Assembly: GCF_037975245.1 (NCBI RefSeq)
Contig: NC_092570.1
Coordinates: 389,501-453,500, forward strand
Length of the DNA: 64,000 nt
Reading direction: 5' to 3'
Source of the DNA: Apostichopus japonicus
Lineage: Eukaryota > Echinodermata > Holothuroidea > Aspidochirotida > Stichopodidae
Made by a program: the position numbers and the translations under genes. This document shows positions 13,901-24,408 of the stretch, in pieces. The notes under the pieces were generated by a model. That model ran no database searches. It was not told the origin of the DNA and saw only the letters and a program-made list of their open reading frames with translations. Positions within the stretch are counted from its first letter, which is position 1, and every line of letters starts with the position of its first letter.

Positions 13901-16900
13901 TTCTTTTGTTTTTGCTGTTGTTGTTTTGCCTGTTGACATTACTATCAGCATTTAACTTTTGTTTCTATATTATTGTTACAACTCTGATCAATTTCGCTGA
14001 TAATATGTCGTGACTGATATTTCTTTTTCATGTTTTGCTGTTGTTGTTTTGCCTGTTGACATTACTATCAGTATTTAAGGTTTGTTTCTTCATCATTGTT
14101 AATATAGTCGTGGTTGTCCTTCGTGACGTCACAGTTATGTTGTTGTAGATGTTCTGATGTTATTCGTCTCGTCCAAGTACGGCGTCGACAGTCCAGTCTA
14201 TTCTCTGGGATAAGTATGTCACCAGTCTCCGTTTTGTAAGTCTAATATTTACGAATATATTAGGAATACATTTCTTATCCCACATTACCATGAGCCCTTT
14301 TTTACTCCAGTGCCCCCCCCCCCCCCATCACCCTTCCCCTCTAATAAGACCTGCCATGTCGAATTGTTGCTTGTGTTATTCGAAATGGACAAAACTGGTT
14401 GTATATGACGCAGGGTCGACGTTCGGGGCAGTGTTGTTTACCTTCTACTGGACTAGAGCGACCAGAACCGGGTCGTGAGGATGAACCCGAGGAAAGAAAG
14501 CCGATGAACTTTGTAAATCCTCCACGAGAACCTGTATAGGAAATCAAGATATCACATAGCAAACTTTGGAACAGATATAGCAGTGATTCAAATCGTTCAA
14601 TATTTGAAATAAGGCCTGAAGTGATACTCTGACGTCATCATCGAGTGAGTTAACGAAAGTTCGTTGTGCAGCCAAGAGAATATTTTAAAGCAGAACAGAG
14701 GTGGAATGTGTATACCACCTGCACTCAAATCTGTCTCCTTTTGTGTTATATCAAAAGCCTTCTTCATTTCTACTAATGTTTACTTAGATCATCGGCGAAT
14801 AATGATTGGGGAACGCATAAATGATAACAACTCGTTTTATTTTCTGGATGTTATGAACGTCGTTAGAGAATATGCTATGATTGTATAGCTAGTTATAGTC
14901 TCTTACCCGACGTAGGACTCATTAATTTCCCGCTTCCTCGTCTGTCAACCGATTGTTGTTTTCTGGTAATTTTAAATTCATCTCCCCATCCATATATTCC
15001 CTCCCGAATATCTTTCACACCATCATGAAGATCGTACAATTTGTTCTCCTTTAAGATTGTCAAGAGATGGTTTAGGTCATTTTTGAAGATGTATTCCTCC
15101 ATAAGGACACGAAGTTTCTCTTTATTTTCCACGATGCTCTTTTTAACTTTGGACGATTCCATAGACTTTGCAACTGCCATCGCTTGATCTGTTGTCATTG
15201 TGTCACAAAGATATGCAATAACCTGTGACGTCACATCCGTTTCACGAACGTTGGAAGTTGGAGAATGTTCGTGAGGTATTACATTGTAAACGTTATCTAA
15301 AGGCGTCAAAAAACAATAAAAACATCAACATGTAACATTGGAGTTAGTTACTTAGTTTGAGAAACTTGGAAGACTTACTCGTATCCCGAATCTTCCTGCA
15401 GGATCAGGTCGACCTCCCCCTCCCAGCCCCACCCCCCCCCCCACCGTTACTCGTTAAAATAATCTCGTATTATCGGAATCGGATTTGTAAAGTAGCATTT
15501 GTAACAAAAATCATTGACAGATTCTTATGTTTGCGTAACATTGAATTTCGTTAGATATGTGATCAAAGAACTTAGTAGCCGTTGTCCTCGATTCGACATC
15601 TCCTGAAACATTAATATTATATTATTAACACCAGCCCCTTCCCCCGGCTAGTTCAGGGAGTGTGGGGTTTACATCCCCTCACCCATTCAACCTCACCCAT
15701 TCAACCCCAGAATGGGAAGTAGTTATCAGCACAAGGCTTGTGTTTAAACCGAATGGTCATTTCTCCCACCCACAAGAAAAGCACCCTTTCCTATAAAAAC
15801 CACTCAATTAAACTGGGCCCACCAGCGATCATTCACATTAAGACGAGCTATGCAAGGATGTAATGTTTTAACCATAAAGAGGCATAGAACATTTAAAACA
15901 AAGATCTTTACACGAACAATATTAACCCAAAGACGCTCATTTCAATTCTGTGAAGAAATCGTATTGAAACCTACTTGCATCACTACTAATTTCGCCTGAA
16001 TTCGTCGTGGCCGTGCTATTCATATGGTAGGGCGTTTTGTAGGAGTTCCGCGATTGAGCTGCGCGAAGGTGTTGCTCGTCTCTCCTGGTAGTTTTAGGCG
16101 AAGGTGGTGGTGAGTAAACATCGTCTCTGGGCAATGGCGGCAAAGGTTTTTTAGGGGGTCCTTTATATTGTTCAACTGTGGAATAATATCAATCATTTTA
16201 TATTAAAGTACGCAGGTTGAAAATAAAGCGTACTTCGAAACTATGGAATTGAAAGATCATTATATTCAATTTCATATCTCACATAGATCTAGGCCTAAGT
16301 GAGGGCCAGGAATTGTGTCATGTTCCACTGAACCATTGGATGTGTATTTGTGCAGACGAGGTGTCCATTAATACATATATTTGGTAATTCCTACCATCAA
16401 CCATCACGGGGTTGCCCACCTTAAGAAAAATGTTGCCCCCCCCCCCCTAACAATAGAATGTTGGCTACGCCACTGAGTCATTTAACAATATCTCGCGTTA
16501 TAGAAACAAATTATTGATACTGACAACTAGGAGGGGTGAAATATATTTCTGTTTAAGATAAATATAAAATTTCCCCTACCCTCTATCCCCTTTAAATAAA
16601 CCCATCACACCCTGACTCTTAACCAAATAATGTCCAATTTATTATTGGTAATTATTATCTTGGATTTTAAAAGAAAATGATTAGTCTGAATATATATATA
16701 TATGCCCTACATATTTTGCCTAAAGATGGCATAAGCGGTGCTTTGTTGAACGATGTTGAAATCACTATAATATAATTCAGCGGGAAACAATTATTTATTT
16801 AATTAGTAAACTTCATCTGATTAGAAACATTTTAACCTTGGCATGTACTGGCCACTTCCAAAATGTTTGGACGTTGACCCGAAAATTAAAAGGATCGTCC

Positions 16901-18802
16901 AAGTACAAGTTTATATTTGACATATGAAAGAGGAATTTATTCTAAGCATTCTGGTGAAAATTGACAATTTTGGGAGTTAACAACGTTTTCAAGTTGACAC
17001 GTTTTGCAGCATCAGTGACTTGATCAGAAGACATGTGCGATGTCACTGAAGCACACTAGCAAACTGTATTATATCTGTCTTCAAACTTTAAATATATGTT
17101 TTCTACTTTAAAAGTGTGATGCTTCTCAGTATGAATAACTTTGCCGTCACTTCACATCCCATTAGATAAGTAACATGTCCATTCCAAGATCAAAACAATA
17201 AAGCAACACAAAACATTTTACTCTCAGTACATGTACAACTATTGTGACATCACAACCGTTTGTTTTAAGTTCATAGTTGGTGCAAACATAATTTACTAGC
17301 TGATGTGATGGCCGATGCTATAGAGGGTGACGAAAAACTCATTCCTCGTCGGTCGTGTAGCTGTGACAATTTCAATGATCAATATTTCTAGAACTCCATG
17401 TAGGAAGCTCACCAGGATGTTAAGAGGAAGTTCCTCTACCATCATTAAATCATAAAATCTTTTAGCATATCACGTCGTATACTATCAAATTTCGCTAACA
17501 ATACGGTATTGTCCCTTTCACCTTTAATATTGACACCTCGTGTTGACATTATTACCTAGTGACCGTTAATGCAGACAATGGTATCAATCGACCCACATAA
17601 GGTAACGGTTAATTCAATTGTCTTCTTATGAAATTTGGGTTTTCCCCCATTTCTCCCGCAAAGTTTTATGTTATTCATTTTGTTATATTTTGTTATAACA
17701 TTATCAGTATAACTATATTTTTCTTTATTTCCTTCTGCATTTTAAGCGACGTCAGGCTTGTGTCTATTAAGTTTATTCTGCTATGGAGAATTTAAAATAT
17801 TACATGCTAAATAAATCACTAGTAAAAATAACATTTTGTAGGAATTTTAATGATTCTTAATTACCAAACCTCTCGCCTTATATATTCTGTTTTGTATAGT
17901 ATTCCATATCATTGAATCGGTCCCTCTCTAACCCGATGACAGTCAGACACGTCCCACTATCTCCACAAGTCACTGTAGACCCTGGTCCCTCTCTAACCCG
18001 ATGACAGTCCGACACGGCCCACTATCCCCAGAGTTGAAATGAACGAGGAAATCAATGTTGAAATTTATACAAGAAGGTAACACTAAGCATGTGAAGGAAG
18101 TCGGAAATTTGCTTGGAAGTACAGCAACACCCCCCCCCTACCACACACCACCCCTCCCTTGATACACTTCCCCTTCATAGACCACCATCTCTAGGCTACA
18201 ACAGCGCACTGTATTCTTTTTTTTGTGACCTTCAGAAAAGCTATATTGAATCATAAAAAAACATGTAGCTTACCATTTTCGTACTTAGGTTCCTGAGATG
18301 TATGCAGCTTACGGAGTAAATCAGCTCGAGTCAGATCAGTGCAGTTATCTTGGCCCTGGTTGTTTCTAAATACCCCATCGCTTCCCCTACGAGGTAACAA
18401 TTTAGGAGGAGTTCCGAAAGGGGTGGAAATCAAGCTGCAAGACCTTCGACAGCTATTTCTGATTCTTTGCAGGTTTTCATAATTTTCTTCTTCTCCGATA
18501 TCGTCTTTGAAATGGCTTTCGTCTTCTCCAGTGTTTTCCTGGCTTTCTTCGATGTCGTCTGCTTGAATCGATTCTTTTCGTTCATTTAACCAAGAAAGAC
18601 AAAACTGGACTTGATCTAGTTCATCCTCGAGTTCTGTTTTCCTTGAATTCAGATTCAAGATGTCGCTTTCAATAGCAGGGAGATCTTCGTTGTTAACACT
18701 ATTCCGTCTTAACTGATCTATGATATTCAACGACGGCGGATTTTTGCTCGGAAAATGTCTTTTCCAGTTCAGATTAAATTCATATAATTGTTCCGTAGCC
18801 AT
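10957..18802 (-). CDS. Adaptor with Bcr-like oligomerisation segment, PxxP/pTyr motifs and SH3-SH2
   Basis: Predicted cytoplasmic tyrosine-signalling adaptor. Exons (minus strand): 18802-18274, 16175-15975, 15296-14907, 14531-14442, 13721-13363, 11169-10957; 1782 nt, 593 aa. The ATG at 18802 has A at -3 and G at +4. Residues 9-23 show F-x3-W-K-x2-F-P-x3-P-P, followed by a coiled coil (about 41-80), as in the Bcr oligomerisation domain. Y108 (YENL) and Y174 (YENV) fit the GRB2-SH2 pattern YxN. Residues 182-203 are proline-rich (PPLPR, SPPPSPK). Residues 245-373 are helical and unassigned. SH3 is about 420-480, with GERMDVIGFYNHG and GLVPKEN. SH2 is about 492-590, with WF at 492, the phosphotyrosine-binding Arg518 in YYIR, and FTIAV. 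A stop follows the SH2 and there is no kinase. The SH3-SH2 spacing recalls ABL; the C-terminal YYKKNSL also recalls Vav. SLAP-like adaptors are the alternative by architecture. Confidence 0.83.
11170..13362 (-). repeat. 20-bp satellite filling the SH2-splitting intron of the adaptor gene
   Basis: From about 11418 to 13360 the intron is a nearly continuous tandem array of a roughly 20-bp unit, on the order of 90 copies. In transcript orientation the unit is GTAAGTATATATCCTTTATA, with variants such as GTATGTATATATCC and short 17-18-bp forms. Mixed variants recur in the same order, for example around 12520 and 12890, showing segmental amplification. The array reaches the genuine 5' splice site of exon 5 (C|GTAAGTATATATC, 13362), which is itself a copy of the unit. 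The remaining 11170-11417 is ordinary intron leading to the acceptor TTCCACAG. Confidence 0.9.
13816..14092. repeat. Direct duplication of about 160 bp in an adaptor intron
   Basis: Two adjacent copies share the blocks GTTACAACTCTGAT-AATTTCGCTG (at 13816 and 13975) and GTTGTTGTTTTGCCTGTTG (near 13918 and 14042). They are diverged, with small gaps. The duplication lies in intron 4 of the adaptor gene, between the 90-nt Gly/Ser exon and the SH3-SH2 exon. Confidence 0.65.
16176..18273 (-). other. Intron 1 of the adaptor gene
   Basis: Donor G|GTAAGC at 18273 and acceptor TTCCACAG at 16176. It is AT-rich with a C-run at 16435-16448 and a second near 18128. A two-copy tandem repeat of about 65 bp (17919-18031, core CCCTCTCTAACCCGATGAC) is present. 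No exon was recognised inside it. Confidence 0.55.
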
Positions 18803-19315
18803 ATTGATTATATTAAACGTTTGTTCTTTTGCTTTCTTTAACAAGCCAACGAGAAGCAGAAGTTAAACCAAACAAAAATGAAGATAATTTCTGCCAAGCT
18901 CATATATCTAGTAGTCGCAAAAGTTAATTCACTTCCTTTATAGTACACTGCTTTCTTAACATCTAGAAATGAGGAAACTATCTTGCGTTCAGTACAGCAC
19001 GGTGTTTCGTACTTTGTAGATCTGTCTATAAACCAGTAAGAACAGGTTGACGGAATGACACAAGATTCATTCAAACATCACTTTATAAACATCGTTTGGG
19101 ATGATTGATTTTATAAACTGACTCTTTTGTTGTTGACCTTGATTTTCTAGGTTCCTCTGACCTTACTATTGCGTTGAGTAAATATTTCATAAGCTAATAA
19201 CTGTTGGAAATCCACCATGTAGTCACCTGCTAAATAAAGACACTTTCCAACCTTTACAATGAGTTTATCGCCTCCAACCCCCTTTTTTTTTTCCATTACA
19301 CCAACGCAGCATACG

Positions 19316-20162
19316 CATGGGCGGCGATCCTGGGGGGAAGGGGGGATATATCCCCCCATGAAAATGGGTGGAGGGGATGTAATACACCATATCCCCCCCC
19401 CCACCAAATGCCAGGGATAAGAATATTTTCATGCCTACATTTATGCATCATCGTGAATGTACAGCTATTTTTTAGCTTCATTTCTCGCCTACCATAAACG
19501 CAGTGCGATCTTTTCAAATAAACCGTCTTTATAAAGCAAGAATAGTTGACTGTAGGCTTCATTGGCCCTATAACAACAAAATGTATTATTGCGCCCACGG
19601 TATTGATATAGTACATATATGCACCCTAATAGTATTCATATAGGCCCTATAGTAGGCCTACACACGTACATGTTCCCTCAAATAGCTGAGAATCTCATGT
19701 AACCAGGGTAATGCTTAATACACGTTTCACCTGGATGCCCTAGCAATCGGTACCTAGGAATGTAACTGTGTAATTGTGTATTGCATTTGTATAGGCCTAT
19801 AATAGCCTGAATGAGACCATTTTCTTCATCGAATAATATAAAAGTGCTCTCGAACATTCTAACTTAGCGCCTGAAACAAGATTGAAAGGGGCAATTTTCC
19901 CAAAATAACACCCGAAATTAAAAAAAAAAAGTATTTTGGATCCTGATTATGAGATATTTCGGACATGATATACCTATTTTAAAGTTGGGTATATGCCGCT
20001 TGGAAACCTCGGGAAGTGCCGTTTCCGGCCATCTAGAGGGTTTGTAAATCCCAAAATTTTCTTGTACGCTTCGCGCCAACCCATGGTGGCGCTACGCTTA
20101 GATAGTCAACAAGGTCATATCCCCCCCCCCCCCCCACTCGAAAGTACGGATCGCCGCCCATG
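19316..20162. mobile_element. Inverted-repeat (MITE-like) element, about 850 bp
   Basis: The left end CATGGGCGGCGATCC (about 19316) is repeated in inverted form at the right end (about 20148-20162). Each end is followed by a homopolymeric G-run and GATAT, so the ends match beyond the core. The interior has no open frame. It carries a block around 20030-20095 with the palindrome-like GCGCCAACCCATGGTGGCGC. No clear target-site duplication could be seen, so the exact boundaries are open. Confidence 0.6.
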
Positions 20163-20261
20163 ATCATACAGCTGGGCTTCTTCGGCTACTGAATGTACAG
20201 AGCAGTTTCCTATATATATGTGACAATATTACCATACAAGAAATATTTATTACGTTTAGTC

Positions 20262-20515
20262 TTGTACTTGTATGTATGTATGTATATGTGATCTTCCCGC
20301 AAGCAGGAACTCGCGAAAGAAGCCATGGAGGCTTGTAGACTCGCAAGCTGACCGAAGCCAATCTCTCGGCACACATCCATTTAACGTCCATGTCAGGAAG
20401 TTGTTATTGAACAACACCCTTGCCAGACGACACACATTGCTGTCGGCGGGGAATCGAACCGGGGATCTCATGACTGGGAGACGCCGGCGTTAACCACTAG
20501 GCTATACACTCCGCC
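20262..20515 (-). mobile_element. tRNA-derived SINE
   Basis: On the minus strand the element begins with a tRNA-like head, GGCGGAG at 20515. It has an A box (TAGCCTAGTGGTTAACGCC) and a perfect B box (GGTTCGATTCC), and then CCCCGCC, which can pair with the 5' GGCGG. A tRNA-unrelated body of about 170 bp follows, and a CATA/TACA simple-repeat tail lies near 20262-20282. The internal pol III promoter plus simple-repeat tail are diagnostic for a SINE rather than a functional tRNA; the anticodon arm is degenerate. Confidence 0.82.
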
Positions 20516-23346
20516 AAGTTACTTAACATAACTCTGATGGCAGGACAACGTATTTGTTCCTTTGTAATCAAATCTTATCCTTTCTCGTTCTTTTTTGTAA
20601 TATCTATTGCTACAGATATATTTTATGATAGTCGAATGTGTTCTATTCAGATTTACAGCACACACACTTAGTGCATTCAAGGTACTCAAATAGCAGATTC
20701 ACTAAGTGATGTCTTTTAGAGTTTCCTTCAACTAGTTGACTTTATTTTATTTTATTTTTTTGGAAGTGAATATCTTTATATAGATGTATATACTGACCTC
20801 TGTGTGCATTTAATTGTCCTTAAGATCGCAACAAATTACGTTGGTTTCGTGGTCAATAAGTTACATAGCCTGGTCACTAAATGTTACTTTGAACTGAACT
20901 TTACCAAACTTTTGGCCAAATTATTTTTTTGTATCCATTACCTATAGTAAAATCTTATAAAATCTATTCAACACATATAAAGCCACAGCGCATTTTATCA
21001 CAAGTACAATAAATGGTTCTTTGTCTAATAAATCTATAATAATAGAGCTTGACATATATTAAATATATAAAACACTGACCCCCCCCCTCCGCCTCCTCTC
21101 TCTCTCCACCTCTCACACCCCACCCCAGGCACCACACACCCATATCAGGACACGCTGTCTCAATTTCAACTGTGCAAATCAGGTTCATTTGCCTGTTCCC
21201 CTTATCCCTTGCATATCCACTGCAAAGTAGATGCTGACGTCAGGTCTGTCGCTTTTGCACTAAATGTGTCATAATGTAGGGGACACTCTCTTGTTTTTGA
21301 TTTTTATTCGACTTATAAAAGAACTAAACCTGCAAGGTGTTTGTGCATACCTCCTGTAAGCGTTGTCTGTTTTTAAATGCAGCCAACCATGGACTGCAAA
21401 GTTCACGTCTTATCGTTGTTATTATTATTATTACTTAATAATTCAAACCCATGCAAATTCCCCAATAGTGTACCTGCATATATGGTGCAATAGCGACATT
21501 ACAGAATGGTCTTTATAGAAATGTGATTATGTTTTTTATTTTCAAATGTAATACGCACACATGCATATACAATAAGAATACCGTCATTTCTATATTTGTT
21601 GAATGATTTTTTTTTAAAATAAAATATGTATGTCTCACATTGACAGTTTTAGCCTTCAATGGAAACCAGTTCAGAGCATCCGTATGAGCTAGAGTGCTTT
21701 TCACATTGAACGTGAAATGCGTGTGTAATCTTTACAGTGAGAAATAAAAACAGATGGAAGGTTTACATTAGTCTGCTGGTCTAATTTCTATGTTACGGGG
21801 TGCGGGTGAGGCCGGGTGCCGGTGAGGCCGGGTGGGTTACCAGGGAGGCAATAGTTTGCTTTTGTTTTAGGCACGTACTGTAGTAAAATCAAACCTCGAT
21901 TTAGCGGTCTTACTAAGACTAAAACTGACATAAATCACCAGTCAGGCTAACCTCCCGCAAGGTCCATAATTATGGACCCTCTTTATCGGCTTCTGCACAT
22001 TAGGAACGTGAACATTCACAGTGGGCCGTTCTAATACGGATTTTGTCTCATTGTACTGGTTCCTTAGCATGGCATGCAGTAGAGGAACCCGTCCTTCTGT
22101 TGGGATAATACAACTGTGGGCGAATACCTGCTTCTTTCTTTTCACATAAAATTGAGTTTTTAATAAGTTTTCAGTGTGACCTTTATGGTTTTGATAAACT
22201 GATCTTCAGTAGGACATTTCTCGAAGTTTGATTGGCTTCGCGACATCAGCTTGGAGTTGGAGACCTGAGACTTAGAACTTTCAACTGTATTGGATTTTAA
22301 ACATACACATACACTAGCGACTCCAGGTACATATTGGATGTACTCATAGGTTTATAATAATCCTGGATCAATAACATTAATTGACTATAACCACGTGCAT
22401 ATACCGAGGTTAACATTCAATTTTACACTCAATGTTCAGGTCCAAATACACAGGACGTTCCACGGGGAGGTGCGTTTACTGAAACAAATGTAGACCGTTG
22501 TTACCCACCCCACCCCCCCCCAGTTTATTGAGGGATCTACTTTTGTATCATTAAGTGTGGGCAAAGATGCAATTTTTTGGGGCAACCAATTTCTTTTGAA
22601 CATTGGACGCTGTTAGCGTTAACGCCCCAGCAGAACGACAGACCATTCTTAATCCCACTGAAATGTGGAACATAGAAAATGATAGACGACTCACCCAGCC
22701 CCCCCCCCCCGGCCCCGGTGTAAGGGTCTGATATTGACTGATTTTTCTTACTGGGGAATAATCAATTCCATGATATCTGTACTGCGCATGTGCCAGTGGT
22801 ATACCGTATTTTATTGATATGTAGAGTGGTGTACGTGCATAAAGTATGCTGCATATATACGTAGGTTAGTAAACAAATCATAGTCTACGTGGGTTTCTTG
22901 CGGACCTCATACACGTTTCATACCTATAGTATAACCATGACTCTTGAAATCCTATGCATTCCCATTTTTCATAAACCAGGAAAGATTTTGTGAAGCACTT
23001 TCAAACTGACTGATTTCTGTTTATCCTTACCTAACATCTAAACAAAGTACGCATTATGCTTTCAATCAGGGAGTGGACGATACTATCCGCTGTGTTGAAA
23101 GAGAAAAGAGACGATACTCTCATTTAGAAATAAAATCCGTCTTATATCAATGAAAATGTTGTTTTACTTTCGCATGGTTCTGAAAGTTGATTTACATACA
23201 CGTAGATTGGTGTCTCCATAAACGATATGTTTCATCTGGCCAAATGACTACAACAGAACAGGTCTGAATTGATAGTTTTTAGTTTACAATTTCAACTTTC
23301 GTTGTTGAAAACTTCCTTGTCTAAGTGCTAAGGGGAACTAGTCTGC

Positions 23347-24257
23347 CGGCTTGCGAAATTATTTTTCCCACTTTGACGCGGCCACATGGGCGTGGCTTAT
23401 GAAATACGTCACAGGCCGGCAAGTTTGTGACTTCGACTTCGAGCTCTTACGTATAGCTCTTTAATAATATACTCAGCTAATATACTCAGGCCTAATATAC
23501 TCAGGCATGAGACATGACTTCATGAGATCCATGATGATGTGCGACTGCTCCTCCCAGTCAATCGGGTCTTATGGAGCTCTTGAGGTAAATTCCATCACAA
23601 AATCAAACTGTGTTTGTTTATTAGATGTGTTATGAACCTCCCGAGTTTGGAAAAGAACCTCCCGTGACAGCAGGGTCTGGAAAAGTTATAAATGAACCTC
23701 CCGTGGTATTGATTATTACACTTCATATTACACCAGGTAGGCCCACTGACCTTTCAATGCTAGAAACCTACAAAGATACATGTATTGTATTGTGCCCCAT
23801 ATTGTTTTATCCGTCATTCTAAATTATTTGTTCATTTATAAATGAACCCCCTTTTAAACGGCAGTAAGGAGCCTACGTACTTTCATCATTAGTTTACGTA
23901 CGCTACTGGGTATTGTTACGGACTTGAAATATTCTACCCATTTTATTAAACAGTTGTCACTTGCGTCTGTATTAACTATAACCAGGGAGCTGTTACTGTT
24001 AGAGTAGCAGCTCCCTGCTATAACTATGACTAAATAGCAATGTCCCTCTGTACTATACTATTTATTATACTGGTACGTGTACTAGAATCCCTGACATGTA
24101 ACTTAATTGAGAACTTTCAGCACGCAAACAAACACCCGAGAGATATCACTGCATAGTCTGTGACGTGGACCAATAAGCCGTAACAACGACCGATAGTCCA
24201 CGCCCATTATGCTAATGTGGCCGCGTCGAAGTGGGAAAAATAATTTCGCTGCCGGCG
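23347..24257. mobile_element. Inverted-repeat element adjoining the LAMP-A promoter
   Basis: The left end (about 23347-23400) reads GCCGGC, a short gap, then GCGAAATTATTTTTCCCACT, GACGCGGCCACAT and GGGCGTGG. The same blocks occur inverted at 24180-24257, with a 9-bp insertion before GGGCGTGG. The interior, about 750 bp, has no transposase frame, so it is non-autonomous. It contains the hairpin at 23983-24017 and the motif pair TGACGTGG (24161) plus CCAAT (24170). Its right end lies about 150 bp upstream of the LAMP-A start codon. Confidence 0.65.
23983..24017. other. Strong short hairpin
   Basis: CAGGGAGCTG pairs perfectly with CAGCTCCCTG. One mismatch and three further pairs (TAC/GTA) close a seven-base loop, TGTTAGA. 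It lies inside the inverted-repeat element upstream of LAMP-A. Nothing in the sequence shows whether it is transcribed. Confidence 0.6.
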
Positions 24258-24408
24258 ACTTCTGCGCCAATATATGGTGGCGCTGATCGATTATGTTGAA
24301 ACTAAAACCAAACTAACCGATATCTGTAAACCTGAAACACTTTAATAGGAAGATAATTATTGAACGACATTGTAGGATAAAGTTGTTCTCTACGACCAAA
24401 GAATCGAG

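Larger units (their letters stand above)
18803..24408. other. Divergent intergenic region between adaptor (-) and LAMP-A (+)
   Basis: About 5.6 kb separating the two start codons, so promoters of both genes should lie here. Much of it is transposon-derived: an inverted-repeat element at 19316-20162, a tRNA-SINE at 20262-20515 and another inverted-repeat element at 23347-24257 that ends about 150 bp before the LAMP-A start codon. C- and G-runs are common (20125, 21080, 22510, 22700). No other gene was recognised. Confidence 0.5.

Noticed and set aside
14121-15235. Several TGACGTCA (CRE-like) sites near 14122, 14630 and 15226
   Set aside because: Two are in introns and one in coding sequence of the adaptor; without open-chromatin data an 8-mer is not enough to claim regulation.
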